Both the position numbers and the translations under genes were made by a program. Source: Nautilus pompilius (Eukaryota > Mollusca > Cephalopoda > Nautilida > Nautilidae). From it: a stretch of 64,000 nucleotides of DNA. The notes below the pieces were generated by a model. The model worked only from the letters and a program-made list of their open reading frames with translations. It ran no database searches and was not told where the DNA came from. Positions 15,201 through 30,200 of the stretch are shown here, piece by piece. The DNA is taken from the NCBI GenBank assembly GCA_018389105.1, contig JACATO010000330.1, positions 62,001-126,000 on the forward strand, in the 5' to 3' direction. Position 1 is the stretch's first letter. Every line of letters begins with the position of its first letter.

Positions 15201-18200
15201 AGAGCAGAGCAATACAGCATTGTAAAAGATCAAATGATAAACAACAACCAAGAACTCCCCATTATCTCTTTCCGTTTTGTCTTATTCCACTCAGAGTCAT
15301 TTACAAAAAAAGATCTGACAAAGGATACATATATCTGCCCATCTTCAGGAACATAAGCTGCCTTCCCGTGTAATAGTCAGAGTTAAGTATAAGCGCCTCT
15401 TCTGCTTTCACAACTTTTAAAAAAAATTACAGGAGTTTTAACAAACTAGAAGAATTTTAAAAATTACTAGTTTTACAAATAAACCAAAACTATACAAACA
15501 GGTGGAGGGACAACAAAACGCAAGTTGCTTAACCATTTCCTTCCTGAAAATCAGAAACACTATAAAAATCTAAGATGTGCATCCTGCCAGCCTACATACA
15601 TACTTCAACGTCAGCTGCAGTCTCTTATCAGTGGTAGTCAGAATTTCATTCAAGGTAAAGACAGCATACCCTATCTGGGACATCTGAAAGAACAATGCAT
15701 GAATGAGACAGAAAGACAACGAAAACCTACCACCCAACAACAAGGCGTCAGACAGGGGACCAAAGACAAACACACAGAAGGATGGTGCCAAAACAGTACA
15801 ACTTTCTGGAATTTATCTAAGATAGTCTGGAGATTAGATAAGTTCAAACTCAAAATTTCTGCTAAGTCATTACTCACATACAAAGTGTATAAGAAAACCA
15901 AGTTCTGTTTAAACTTAATCTCTGTAATAAATCTGTCTCTGGGATAAAGATGCGGCAGACCAATTTTTCATATCCTTTCAGCATCTCATGCATCAGATGT
16001 GCTCATATCTGAAGTATGTATCAAAAGCATACTGAGTGAAACTTTGTATCAATTGCAAAAATTTTTATCTATCATCTCTCTCTGCTGTATCAGTCAAAGC
16101 CTTACACAGCATCATGGTAGATTACATGCTGGTTGTAAGTCCTCCCACTTTCAAGGGTTCAAAAAAAAAAAGGGGGGGTGGGGAAACCATACCCTCTTGG
16201 CCTCAATTTACGTCAGTGTTGTGAACCACCCACAGAGGAGCAATGTTTAGATGTTAATTTTTTTTTTAAAGAAAGTGCTGATTATTTAGCAAAAAGCATT
16301 CACAAAGATAATAATAAAAATTAAAATAAACAAACTGGAAATTCTGACATCTTTGGTTAAAGGCTTACATAAGAAACCCAAAAATATTATGTTCATTATT
16401 TCTGTAAAAATCACCAAGAAGTTCCACAAGTCTACACCGGTCTACTGATGCAGAATTATCTTTTCTTAGTAATGTGATTTCAGTTAGATGGCAACTATCT
16501 CCATCCATATTTATCTACCTACTTCAACTATAGTACAATATGGGCAGTGCAGTGTTCCACTGGTAGACTATTGGACCGTTAAGGTTGAGAGACCCAAGTC
16601 TGAATCCTGGTCGAAAGCAACGTGGTTTGGTATTTTTCCTTAACAGGGTTTCCTCTTTCACCAGCCAACTGCATGGATTTCCTCCATAATCTAGAAGGGT
16701 TCTATTAGAGCCTGCACCTTAACCCCTGCCAGTCATCTTGTGCAAGCCAGCTACTGGAACAGAGTAGTAGGCGTGGACAGTGCAACATAAACTAACCCCC
16801 CCCAACTATAAACAATTCATGTGAGAGTTCTGTCATCAAAGGGACGTCATCAGCAATGCCAGTCCTGAAGAACAACATCATTCGGTGAGTCAAAGACGTA
16901 AATGTAGGTACAAATATGTAGGTAGGTATTTCTGATCTGCTGTGCAAAGTCTGTTCAGTTCATTTATTTATTTATTTATTTTTTTACGAGATTAACTAAA
17001 GAAAACCAGCAACAAAAAACATGAGAAAAGAAACCCAAGTTACCTTTGACTTATAAACTAAGAAAGAAAAATAACATATGTACGTACAGTGTTGGTCATT
17101 CTTTCATTGACGTGATAAACGGTGAGCTTCACTCGAGTGGAAAAATTTATGTCTGTTGACTCGGCAATGCCAAATCCAATCGACTTCAGAAACTGGGGAT
17201 TGTTACATTTCTTTACGTACATAGAAAGATAAACAAAAAAGTAACTTGGTAGTAGAGAGAGAGAGAGAGAATCTGCTAAATTACTGGAAGAGTCAAAATC
17301 ATGCCAATAATCAGAACTGCAATTTTGGTTTAACTTTTGAAAACAAACAAACTTTAGATGATGGTGACGCTTCGTTTTCCAGTTATCAGTTTACAGAGAA
17401 ACAAACCGCTAGCTGCTATGGGATGTGTAGTTTAGGAGAAACAGCTGCTGCTTCAATGCCGGTAAAACTAAGAACAAATGTAGATGACAGCGGAACCAGT
17501 AAAAGTTTTCTGACAGACACCACTATAGCAAGATTATCTCAATGAACTGCCTTCAAACTTCCAGCCAGAGCGGCAGACTACTGGAGTTCGAATCTCTGTC
17601 AAGAATGGCTCAGCTTGGCAGCCATCTCCAGAATGGTTTCTTCTTGCTTGTCTTCACCAGCCAACCACATGAATTTCCTTTGGGCCCTCTGGCTTTCTTC
17701 AACTTGTGAAAAACGAGTCCCTGCTAAAGTTGGAAGTGCTGGAGCTTTCATGGCGCAGCACCGGTCAACACTACATTCCACCAAGGATGTCCCTCCCCCT
17801 TTACAAAACCTCCAGCTTGACAAAAGTATTGATAAACTCAGCACAAAATACACTGGTTTTCAAAAGATAGGTGCCCACATACAAAAATCAAAGTGTGATG
17901 CTGCTGTTTTTTAATCTTATTTACAGATGCAAATGTAGGAAGTTACTCCTTGAGCCTCAGCAAGAAATTTTGGACTGTTGCTTAAAATGACAAACGAAAT
18001 TATCCTTTGACATTCAGAGATGTGAAACTACACTCTAGCATAGAGACCACTGATAGTGAACCAAGCTGTTCAGAAGGCTTTTGAGGTCTAGAGCTGCAGT
18101 GGTCTCTAACAATAGCTATACTTTTGTGGGGTGGGCTGTGAAATGATCATGATTGCACATGTACACACACACACACAGAGCTACAATGAGGTCTGGAGAA

Positions 18201-21200
18201 GAAACCAAATAAAGGGCCCAGTACCAGTAAAGACAGGTACTCAAAAGGTGGTGGTGGTGGGACAAAATATTCCTACCGTAACAGATGTAATTGAGGGAGT
18301 TTTTGAGTGTTAGGTCAAAATCCAAAGCAGCATGTCAGATGATCTGTCATAACTCTGCTGAATCTAATGTCAATTGAGCCATTATAACAACAGATTTGGG
18401 AGGAGAGGCGGCTGAAGTTGTGTTGGCAATATCTGTGGAGAAAATGATGCAGGACAGAATTTTGTTGAGTTGTTTTAACAACATTTAATCAGTGTCTGAC
18501 TTTGCCATCAGATGCTGTTACTGGAGATGCGTAAGTGGAGTCAGTAACACACGTGCCTACATCAAAGCAACTGAAATGGGGCACAGTGTCAGGCACAATT
18601 TCAGATTCAGAACACCAGCCAGAAACGTGGTGGTTGTTGTCATTCCTGGAATTAAAGAGCAGCAAAGTCTGTAAACTTCATTATGGTAGGTTGGATGTTT
18701 TTGGTACATGCAAGTATATGGGTAGAGTAAACACCGCACTATCCAAACCAAGAGGAATGGTATAGCTTGTCTATCAGGATCATCATGCCTGCTGCATTGC
18801 TACCCAAAGTTCCATTGAAACTAAACAAACTGTTACCTGGGTGAAGGTTTATGGGCTACTACTCAAGGCTCCAACAAAAGACATTGTTTCACTGTTTTGA
18901 GAATGTGGGAAAAACTGTGATAAACTTTAAATATGATAATTTTCCAGGCTTTCCATTTCTGTCTGGACAATGACCAGAGGAGATTGCAATCACCAAGCCT
19001 ATTCTTGAGACAAATCATGGAATGATGAACAGCATCACAAACAAGATCCAGGTCCTTTATAAAAACCAACTTGGGAAAAACCTAGGCTCATGTTTGGTGG
19101 TAGAGAACTTGAGAGAAGCCCGAAAATGCAAATCTAGAGTCCCCGTGGCAGTATCAAAGCTGAGGCCAGCAGGTGTGGTAGGAAGAGTCTGAAACAGACT
19201 CCTGAAATAGCACCTGGCAAGTTGTTTGGTGAAAATTGCAGAGCCTGGCTACTAATTATAGGAAACGTGTGTGTGTGTGTGTGTGTGTCTGTGTCTGTGT
19301 CTGTGGGGGGGGGACTGGTGCAGCTGCAAAATCTGTGCACAGCACTTCACCTCATGGACACCTTTAAAACTGTCATACACACATTATTCAAAGAGAGCAC
19401 AGCTGAGCAGTAAACTCCAGGATATAACCCACAAAGTCGATCCTTAAACTGATCAATCCTAAGTTTAAATAATTCCCTTAAGTTAGGGAATGGCACCAAG
19501 AGAGCCAGGCAGTTGTAAGTTGAACAACATCATCTTAATAGATGCAAAATATGTTAAAACAATAAACAATTCTGGAAGTATTGGGAATACAGAGATCGAT
19601 TCACAGACCTTCTCTTTATGGTGGGATATAGGTAAGCAGCAGCTGAAAGAAATCAACATACATTACTAGGTACAAAATGTGTTAAGGCAGATTAAATAGC
19701 ACTCTCTAATGTTGAATTTAAAAGTAGAGTTCCATCATACCTTGTCAGGTGTCCCTACATAGAAATTATCAAATCCATTAAAACAGTACTAAGACAGATT
19801 AACACAAGGAAAGGAGGAGGACCTAGAGCTAGGACCAGGGCACAGGCCATAGAAGATGAGAGATGTAGAAAAGCCTTCTGCATATTAGAGAAAGGTAGGG
19901 CTAGCTCTAAAATGGTGTAGCCTAAAAACTAAATACAGTGACATTGTCACCAAGAGAGAGGATATACTTAGGATGCAAGCTCAGTATTATAAAAAAAGCT
20001 ATTTGCTAACAAAGAGATGCGTTTGATGACTCAAGACCAGTTACTAGGAAACTTAGTAGATAGCTTAGAGGCTGAGCTTTGTGAAGGTCATCTAAATATC
20101 TAAGAAATAAGAAGTTCCATCAGAAAACAGAATAATAGTAAAACCTCAAAGCAACAGATGTGTGCTGAAATTCTATAAAAAAATTTGGATATTTATTAGC
20201 AGATATTGATAGTGGTAGCTAAGTAGTGTGAAACATGGATACTCTCTCCTCCCTAGCATAACAGGGAATACCTGGATAACTGGAAGGCAATTAGCTTGCT
20301 AAACTACAATTATAAAATAACTAGAGCCCTGTCAGATAGACTAACAAAAGTAATGTATAGAATAATAGATCAGAACTAGACCTGCTCACTTTGAAGATGC
20401 TCCTGAGCTATAGCATATTGTTTTGGATGCACCAGAAAGATGGGGAATCGCAAGCTCGACTACTTCTAATTCATTTTTCTTTACATTCCTTGTTAGAATT
20501 TTTTTTTGCTTCCCTTTACACCTTAAAGATTATTTTTTAATTTACATATTTCTTCAATAAAATTTGTTAGATAAAGAGAAGTGTGTGTTGATCATTTTGT
20601 GAATAAAACTTAAACCATTTTCCAACAGTTTCATCAGTAGCATATATATATATATATATATATAATGTGACAAAGGTAAAGAATATCTTGGAGTACAAAG
20701 AAAATAAAAGATACTTAAGACAAAAGTATGGTATAAATTAATGTGCAAATGCAAGGAAACATGAATCTTGTTAGTGATGAACATTGAGATGAAAAGCTTT
20801 GAAATGTGGCCAATGAGGATGTGCTTAGTGTACATTGGAGAAACAAACCAATGAACAAAATGAGGAGATGAAGACAGATGACAACTTGTTAAGCACCATC
20901 AAAAAGGAAAAAAATACAAGATTTGGGAACAACAGTTAAGAAAATAGTTGAAGCTCAGCTGAGAGAGAAACAGACAGGCAGACCAAGAACAGTGTTTGAA
21001 ATGAAGTAATGTACAAGAGATACAAGTACTGGCCACTGACAAATAGCATGAAAAAGAACACGGGAGAAATTTCCCTGGAATTCATGACTCCTGTAATCAG
21101 AGCCTTTCCAATAATTTTATTTTTTTTCTCACTGTATCAGAATCATCAAGAATCTTTTTACATCCCATCATTAAGGTTTGCATTCTACAAAAAACTTTCT

Positions 21201-24200
21201 ATTCTTACCATGGTGGCATGAACCCTGAAGTCAATAGGTTTTCTCATCTTCTCCACAAACTAAAGTGCAAATTGGCAAACTTTTGTCAATACTACTGAGA
21301 TAATGGAAAAAGACCGGACCAACCCCGCCCCTCCATCTGCCTTCTGTAAATATCTTCTCATCTTAAAAACTGTGGTTCTGGTTGACTTGAATTTTTCCAT
21401 CTCTCTCTCTCTCTCTTTTTTTTTTTTAAAACAAGGGAGACAACTATACTCGACCTTAAGAAAATAGATTCCTGCATGGTTATGGTTACTTAGTGAGAGC
21501 AGCCAGTGTTACCTACAATTTATTTCAGTAGCAGAATGAAGAGTGAAATCTGTTTAAGCTCACCTCTATGATTTCCGAATGGCTTCGCTGGACCCAGTTT
21601 TGCTGTGGTGGGGTTATTGAAGTCATCACCACAAACGGATTTGGAGGCTGACCACTCTTGTCATTGGGCAAGTCCACACAAGCTACAAGAGAGAGAGAGA
21701 GACGATGACAATGTGGTCAGCCACTGGTCAAGGAACAAAGCCTAATTCATCTAAAGAACAGTCTTACCCGCAGATTGGAGTATGGTACTAAAATTAGAAT
21801 CGACTATCATTGTAGCAAATCTGTTTCTCCATCATCCATTTTATTATTTTAAGAGAAGTACAAGACTTCCCCAGCCAGAAAAACTAAAACAATAGCGCGT
21901 TTTCAAGATTTTTATCCAGTAGTTTTTGATAAATCAGTATCGAGATATAAAAAGTTATAGTAAATAACATCTAACCAAATAAAAATCTTTAAATAAAAAA
22001 AAAAAAAATTGGTGCACTTCTATAGAACAGTTTAAAATGAGCCATCCTGCTACATTTGTATAACTAAGCTAAAATAAAATTGCTCAGGTTCTTTGACTTA
22101 TTTTCTCTCGCAAGCAACAATGCTGGAGTTTTGCTTCCTCCAAGCAGCTTCACAAACACAGTACATCAGCAGTGGTTTATTCGATTTTTCTTGACAGATC
22201 AGCATCTTAGTTGTGATTTGGCTGCATTTTCAAAATAGCCACCTTGTCTGCTCAGATCAAACAACAAACAAAAGATGCAATCATTTATGCAGACAAAAAA
22301 AAAACAAATTTGGGAATATCATAACACCTTTAGGTCTTTCACTTACCATAAAATGAAAAAAATTCAGAAGTTAAAAATGTTTTCTTGTCATTGAGTTGTT
22401 GTTTCTCTCAAATCAGCTTCATTGCACCGCTTAACAAACAGCTACCCACCAAGATGCTGGCATTACAGTATTTTGGCATAATAGACTTTGGCACCATAGA
22501 TAAAGCTCATTTGTGCCTGAAAACCTTTCCTGTAGTAACCATTAAGACTAGCCGTCCCAACATGTCAGTTGGTTGCCTGAGCATTATAAACGACACCATT
22601 TAGGAGCCAATTGGAAGCAAGACTGTTCAGTTCATTGATGAACATCAAACACTGCACAAAAATAGTTTTCTCTAGCAGTAAATAAAAAATTTAAATCTAT
22701 AAAGCAGAAATTTAGGCAAATTTTGTAACTTTCATCTTTCAGTTGTCACTATGCTCAAAACATTCGTACAGTCCAATCAACTCCTCATAGCGTCCCATGT
22801 CCAAACAGTCAAAGCCTCACTTTAGTCTCAAAAGAAAAATGCTAAGTTTGGTGAATTGCAACAACAAAGGACAACAGAAATTTCCTAAGTCCTTGTTTTT
22901 GTTGTCATGTTTTTTTTTTAAAATATATAATCACCATGCTTATAACACAAATCAAAATAAGATTTTGTTTTATTAACCCAACTACCACCAGCTGACATCA
23001 GGTTTTTGGGATGAATGCTACCTCACCCCAGAGTGATCAGGGTACAATCTTTAAACAACAGATTAACATTTCTATGAACTTAGGTTCTCCTAGCTACAGT
23101 GTACATCGGATAGCCAGTTGGCAGAGAATTCTGACAATACTACTACTACGATTCTTTTGGCTGTATTTGTCAGTAATTGTGAATTCTGTCAATTAGCCTC
23201 CCTCAGCTCTTGATATCCATGTACCATTACCACCACCACCAGAAAGAATCCAACAAAGACGATGACAGCAACAAAATAAAGTTTATTTATCTAAAAATAT
23301 TTACAAAAAAAAAAAACAAAAACACACACTGTCCCAACTTTCTAGAACATCATGGGTAGGTACGTACAAACTGAACTCAATGCACTATGTGCCAGAAGGG
23401 TTATTTTCGGTGTAACCCACAAAAAATTACTTTGTTTAGATTCATTTTTAAAAAAATTTACTGAGGTAAAGAGCAAAATACAAACAAACTGAAAATTTCC
23501 TTGTTAATCCATACCAATGATGATGGCCAGTGCAACTGCACACCTGCATGCTTACCCTCTACAATAACCAGTTACCTATAATTCTCCAGAGCAAGAAAAA
23601 GTCAACTAAGCTTCATGGCATGGGCTTGATCTGTTCTTTGTGAGATAGGGAGGAAGGCACATGGGCAAAAGTCTCACTATAAATGGTGATGGTAGTAATG
23701 GCAGTGATGGTGTTAACCTGCAAATAAAGAAGATCACATATGTGCATGACGAGATGATGTAACAGGAAGTGTCTACATAGTAACTGGAAGTAATGGTCAC
23801 ACCACACCCTGAAATAATCTTAGTTTTGGAGAGATTTTATTAAAGATAAGGCTATTTTTAAAAAATGGCATGCAGAGCAATTCTCTTAGGAAAGAAAATT
23901 GAAATTAGACTCGAGTAAAATGCCAGAAGTCCTATGATGCAGAATTATGGCATTCTGTAATAAAAATTGTCAAATGTTACCTGAAGTCATTTTTAAGAAT
24001 TATATTTTCCAGCTTTTGAAAACAGTTCACAAAATTTCATAGTTAATAGACATTTGACCTCCCAAAAGTTGATCACTAAAATAGCTAAATAGCTTTGGCT
24101 TAAACGAGAACATTTTTTAATGAAAAGATCATTACATAACCTATATAAGACAAGCTTCCTTAAATTTCTGACAGCACGGCTCTACTTCTTTAAACCTAAA

Positions 24201-27200
24201 TTTGGTCATCAAGCAGCCTGTCGGACTATCTTCTGAGTGTAAACGGTTAGTGTTTCTTCTACCATTCTTTGTTATTCAGAGTCCAACTTACCATCACTAT
24301 TACTTTTGCCTACTCACTGATATTTTCACAAGTTTTACTAAGACTGGAAGCAATGAAATAAGAGCTTTACTCAATTTCTTCAAAATTAAAACTTTGACTG
24401 GTAAGTCTATTAACTATTATAAAATTATTTTCATTTCTGTATGTAATAGCTCTTCGTTACTACTATTATCCTTCACAGATCCAATGCATAACAATCAGAA
24501 CAAAGTGAAAATCAGTTGTTTAACCAATAATGTGAAAGTTTAATGAATACGTAAACAAAAATGATTTGTTGTTTGTTTGTTTTAGAAGATAGAGATTAAG
24601 ATTCATCAATTTACCTGGTTTTGCAAATCCAGCTATGCTCAGCCTTCATGAGTGGTGAAGTTCTTGTATCACTGTCCAACTGACATGTAAAGTCTAAGCT
24701 TGTTGGTCAGTTCTCTCCAATGAAAAGTCATAGTATATTTGATAGGCATTGTTTAGAGTATATTTGTTTCCCTCCAAAATATTTAACCAATTTTGAGGTG
24801 GATAAATTATTCCAATTCATTTCTTCTAGTGTTTACTATCATAAACAAAACGTAATTCTTAAACAAAATAAAAGACTGTTTAATCAACTAAATTTGCCAG
24901 TGATTTGTGTCATTCATTAACAAATCTATGCTAAAAAAATTGTTTTTTTTTTCCTATTATCAAGCAGTATTGAGATCTAGGCTGACTTGTAATTATGATT
25001 TCCAGTATTTGTGATTGTAGATAGCCAAGTATCAGTTACTTTCCTCACACTAAAAAACTCCCATAACAATTTGAGTAAAAAAACAACAAACAAGGTTAGT
25101 AATTATTGGTTGTTCAGTTTTAAATGTTACAAGCCGGAAACACCTGGCAATCTTTGCTGTAACAATTTAATGTTTTTAACCCTTTTGCACATATCAGTTT
25201 TTACCTCCCTTTTACTACAAGCCTAGAACCACTTAGTATTTATGTTGAACTGGACATATACTTCGTCAGCACACTCGTAATGCGAAAAGTGTGGGTTGAA
25301 GATTTGTCGTTATAAAGGGTGATAAAGAAGGTACTGAGTGTTGTTATAGCCCCCTATGGCTCAATCACTTACATTTACTTCAATAAATTCAGGTTGTTGT
25401 TCAGACATAAAACACACAGTAGTAATTCAGCTTAAAAGAAACAAATGACCGAACTTCAAAACATCAAGAAGTGCATCATTTTGAACATGCACTAACGCAC
25501 TGACTGATGTCTGGAATACGTTTGCACACACCTATACACACAATCAACTTTTAAAATGGCAATCCGTAGTGGTCGCTGTGGCAAGTTCATCCTCATTTAC
25601 TGCAGAATACTGCACAGGGGTGGGGGAAGCAGCTGGACACTATACACCCTCATTCTAATAACCAACTCAGCATAAAGTGTCTTCTCTAATTTCCTTCTGC
25701 CCTTTTTTTTCTCTTCTTTTCTTTCAGATACATAAAAATTTTTTCTGCATTGCAAACCTAAAAGAAAAAAACAAAAAAAAAACCACACCCACCCCAACTT
25801 CTTACCTATACAGATCTCCATGTTTGGCTCTTCAGAGGAATATTCTATAAAGAAAATAAAAAAAAAAACAAACAGGAATTAGTAATTGGTAGTAAGAGGA
25901 CCATACTTGGCTTTTCACCAAAGTGCACTCTACCTTGGTCTATTTTGGGGTGAAATTCATAATTTTAATTACTGTTTTAAAAAAAAAATACATTAGTGGT
26001 AAAGTTTTAAAATAATGACAAGAAGAAGCATTGCATCACAAATGTGATCTACAATCATGATCAAATGTTCACAAATCTGTAAATAGACAACAGAACATCA
26101 ACTGACTTCATGACGTTTTAAAACTTTGGAAAACCAAAGCCTTCAACCCGTGTTGCATTATCACATTTCTCTCTCCCTACAAAATTTAGTTAGTCATTTA
26201 ATTCTGGATCCTTTGGGCACTGACTGGCTGACTGACTGACCCTTACTTCAAGTAAGTTCTGTTTATTAGATATGCTTGTTAACATCTTATAGCTATGTGA
26301 TTTTTCTAAGAAACTAACTCTGCAAGCAGGCAAAAATATACCATTATCATGTGCCATCGCCAATCCGGGGACTGACGATCATAGGTCATCATCCAAGATA
26401 GACTAGGGAGAAAGGCTTCTGATGGGCTCCCATAATCCTTCCACACCAGAGATAAAATATATATATAGATGCACATTAATTAACAAACTACAAGACCTTT
26501 TTCTAAAAAAAAATCATTGAAGTGTACTTCTTTAAGGATAATGTTACAGGTCCACCGTTTTTTTTTTACACATTAATGATATTCTTCATTGCTGCATTAA
26601 AGGACATTCCATCAGCAGCTATGTGCAAGAGGAGTTTTATTCTCCTCATTTTGGAGAATTCTCTGTACAAGCAGCACAGGACCTATTGAATGGGCACCTG
26701 GTCCACTGCAGGGCCCACAAAATCCATTTTGTAAGAACATCTATCCATCTCAAACTGACAACCTTGAGAAGTCTCTCTGAAGCATCCAAACTGTTTGACT
26801 CAATGCATAAAATCCAAAATGCAATCTGCGTTTGGAGTCAAAAGGTCAGACTTCTGCTTTGTTAAAGCTGAACAGCCTGCTGCAGCTGGTAGACAAATCT
26901 GTTTAGGAATCCTTCACTTATCACGGAAGAGAAAGTAACCAGGATGGGAGTAGAAGCCGGCGCAAAAACAATCTGAGCCAATTAAACAAATGATTTCTGC
27001 GATCTGACCTGAGATTAGAGGAAAAAAAACAAAAAAAGGTGGGGGGAGGAAGGGGTTTTGGTGGTGCAAAATATCACAATAGTTCTCCCACTCTGCTGAA
27101 AGTCTTTAACCAGGGCAACCTCGCACATTTCCTGTGGAATCTTCGTGTAATTTTGAAAATAAAAAAGGGGGGAGAAGTTTAAGGAAATCTTTAATTCTAA

Positions 27201-30200
27201 AGAAATCTTTTTTTTTTAAATGCTATGGCATGGTAGGTAAAAGCACAAGTAAAACTAGTAACATGTTTAGGGATTATCACCTCGTTTCACTCACACACTA
27301 GTCACATCTGTGCAGGATTGCCTTACATCGTTATTCATGAAACCATACGCACACGAACACCATTTTCCTAAGCAATGCTTTTTAATAAATAATGCAATCA
27401 CACTCACAAGCATTTTTTTAAAGTTCTGGGCAAATGAGTAGAGAAGTTTGTCATGAACAGAGGTAATGATGCTAATTGTAGGAGGTACAGAAGAAAATCA
27501 ATAAATGAGCTAAGTTATCTTGCAAAACATAAAAAGCCTCCCATCCCTGTTGGGTAAGATTTGGCCAACCTATTCCAGATTTTTCCACATACCTTGCTGA
27601 AACTCCACTCCATGTCCAGAATCCTGCTCTGCCATTTGCACAAGTGGGTCAAAGCCAGTCTTGTAATGCAGCTGTTCTCGCAGACTCTGCAGTTGCATCT
27701 TCAGGCACTCGTAACTGGCAATGTGGAGCGCCTGGATCCAGCTGTCTCTGTCTTCCTCCTGCCTTGATGCAAGGTGCACAGCATTCTCATCACCCTCATA
27801 AACTGAAACAGGTCAGTAAACACAAGATTTCCATACAAAAGTTGCCTGTTCACCGTCATCAGTCTGCAGAGCATAATAAATTTAATGACTTTACTAAACA
27901 AAGCCACATAGCTGACAACTTGTGCATTAACGTGGCACCACCATACTCTGCCATGGCCGTGTTTAGGGAGACTGGCTCAAAATGGCCGATTCAAATGGAA
28001 AAATGGGAAAACAATCATTCGCAAAAGCACACCCAGAAAACTGTGCACGTTGTGTTTTAAAAAAGTGGTCAACCAGTTAAAAACGTTTAAATCAATTAAC
28101 TGGACCACCGTTTTATGCTGTCAGTGACAAGATGAAGCAGAATCAGAACAGAAGAATCCTGTTTGAGATAATCTCCTCAGCCTGGATGATACCATCTGCT
28201 TTAGAAAGTTCAGTGAGACCCCCCCCCACCACATTAATCATCATTTAAATGTCAGATAAACAAAACAAAACAACACAAGGCCCTTCACAGAGGCAGACTA
28301 GCCACAGTCCCTGAGGATGAGAACTATTACATTCCCCCCCTTTTCTCTTCAAATAAGCCCAACATTCGCAATTAAGCATTTTATCAGAAACAATTTTCAG
28401 TAGTAGAGTTAATCCAAATACATCACTATTATGACTGATTTCAAGGGAATTCTGGTAAATGCAAATCTTCGGTACTTTTCATACATCTATGGGCAAGACT
28501 AGTTCTCCCATCAAGAAAAACATGACCTACTTAGCAGGTCATAGTTGCGTAAAGTACCGCATCATATTCAATTATGCATTATAGGTGCAAAAGATGATGT
28601 TCCATACGGGATGTGATGTCACTCAATACTTTTCCTGCTCTTACTTCAAGAGAGCTATTTAAAATAAGCTCACAGATCCAAAGAATCAATAAAGATATTT
28701 GATTTTGATTATTATTTTTATATTTGTGATTAGTAGTTTTTCATAAATAAAGCAAAATCATAAATAATCCCAGCGTAAGTTAAAACTAGATTTCACTGAT
28801 CTTTGGAATAGTGGAAAATGTTGTATTCATCCCCTCCAACCGAACACAATTTATAAAAGATTTGTTTTTTTTTTTATATCAGTAAACTGTGGCACTTTAA
28901 AATCAGGTTTAAATAGTTGGATTTCTTTTGTTGAAGTATGCTTACCTAGCATAAAACCATGTAAAGAATCCTCATCCACATCTAGTTCCACAGTGCATCG
29001 TTCCAAAATCAAAATCCCAAGCGGATCAGCTTGCTGAGAAATTAGAAATTAAGCAAAGGCGCAAAAAAAAAAATTAGAAAAAGTAACTTTAAAATAAATC
29101 AGATTAAATAAAGATTTTACAAACAAAATTAAAACAGCATTTAAAGATGATGGGTGTCTAACTCAATTCTTTTGTTCCAGTAGTAGTAGCAAACTAGAGG
29201 ACTCCTGAAATGTCACAAAGTGATGAACACGACAAACCTGTCAAAGTAAACAAAGTTTAAGGTCAGTTACGCAGAAAGGAAAATATCGTTTTTTTTTAGC
29301 TGAGTATCATTAACAAATTACTCAAGTTTTTGTTTCACTTTACTAAGTAACCACCTATACACTGGTCCAACAGGAAAGTCTGTAGTGATCTCAGACATGG
29401 GATCAGCGGATTACTCAACTGTTGAGAAAGGGAGGTAGTTAGTAGACAGTAAATAAATGAGAACCCTAATTAGACAGGCAAGAAGAGCCAAGTGCATGGG
29501 TCCTGAGCTAAAGTTTATTCTTGATACAGAAAAATGAAGCTTCAAAGATTTTCATGTTAGATGCCAATTTGAATTTGTTAATCATATGGCGTTTGAATGT
29601 TTTGATAAACAAAGTCTGAAAGCCTGAGCTGTAAACTTGTCTAATTTCTGCTTACGAAGAAAATTAGTCACTTGGTTTTACACCATTTTGTTTTGTTTTT
29701 TTTCCCCACAAATTTACAGAGAGCAGATATTACCACTAATGCATTAGTTACCATAAGCTACCTAATTCTAAATATGTAGTATTGTCCATTAAGTGGAGAT
29801 GATCTATACTGAGAAAGGATTTTTGAAATCTGATTATAATGTATGGATTTATATAAAATTAGTTGCACAATCCCTCAACTGCGTCCGTCCAACCACAGCC
29901 ACCTGCTTAATTAGGGAGGAAATTTCCCTTGAGTTCACTGAGAAGTGTTAGGCAGGTGTCAACCCTGCTAGCCAGGCAGATTACTGGTAGATGCTATTGG
30001 GAACCCCTTGAAATTGAAACCAGGTAATTTTTGGTTTAGCATCCATACAAGTCCCCGTCATCAGTACACGCACACCAGAAAGCCCCAAATAGAACTCTGC
30101 TTAGCTGTGAGAACAAACTGGAGCATTTCAGAAGAAACTGGTATGGAAGAGGAAGCAGCAGCCACCATCTTACGCAAGGTTCACCAAGTTTAGCTGGTTC

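Larger units (their letters stand above)
17211..21563 (-). other. INPP4 intron 6 (4.4 kb), repeat-rich
   Basis: It holds a (GA)n run at about 17252-17270, SINE copy 2 (17560-17860), a (GT)n/(CTGTGT)n tract at 19267-19305, a decayed LINE (19700-20400) and an (AT)n tract at 20641-20664. Confidence 0.5.

Noticed and set aside
15525..15947. 140-codon plus-strand ORF
   Set aside because: It overlaps INPP4 exon 8 on the other strand, whose C2 sequence is clearly real; a shadow frame.
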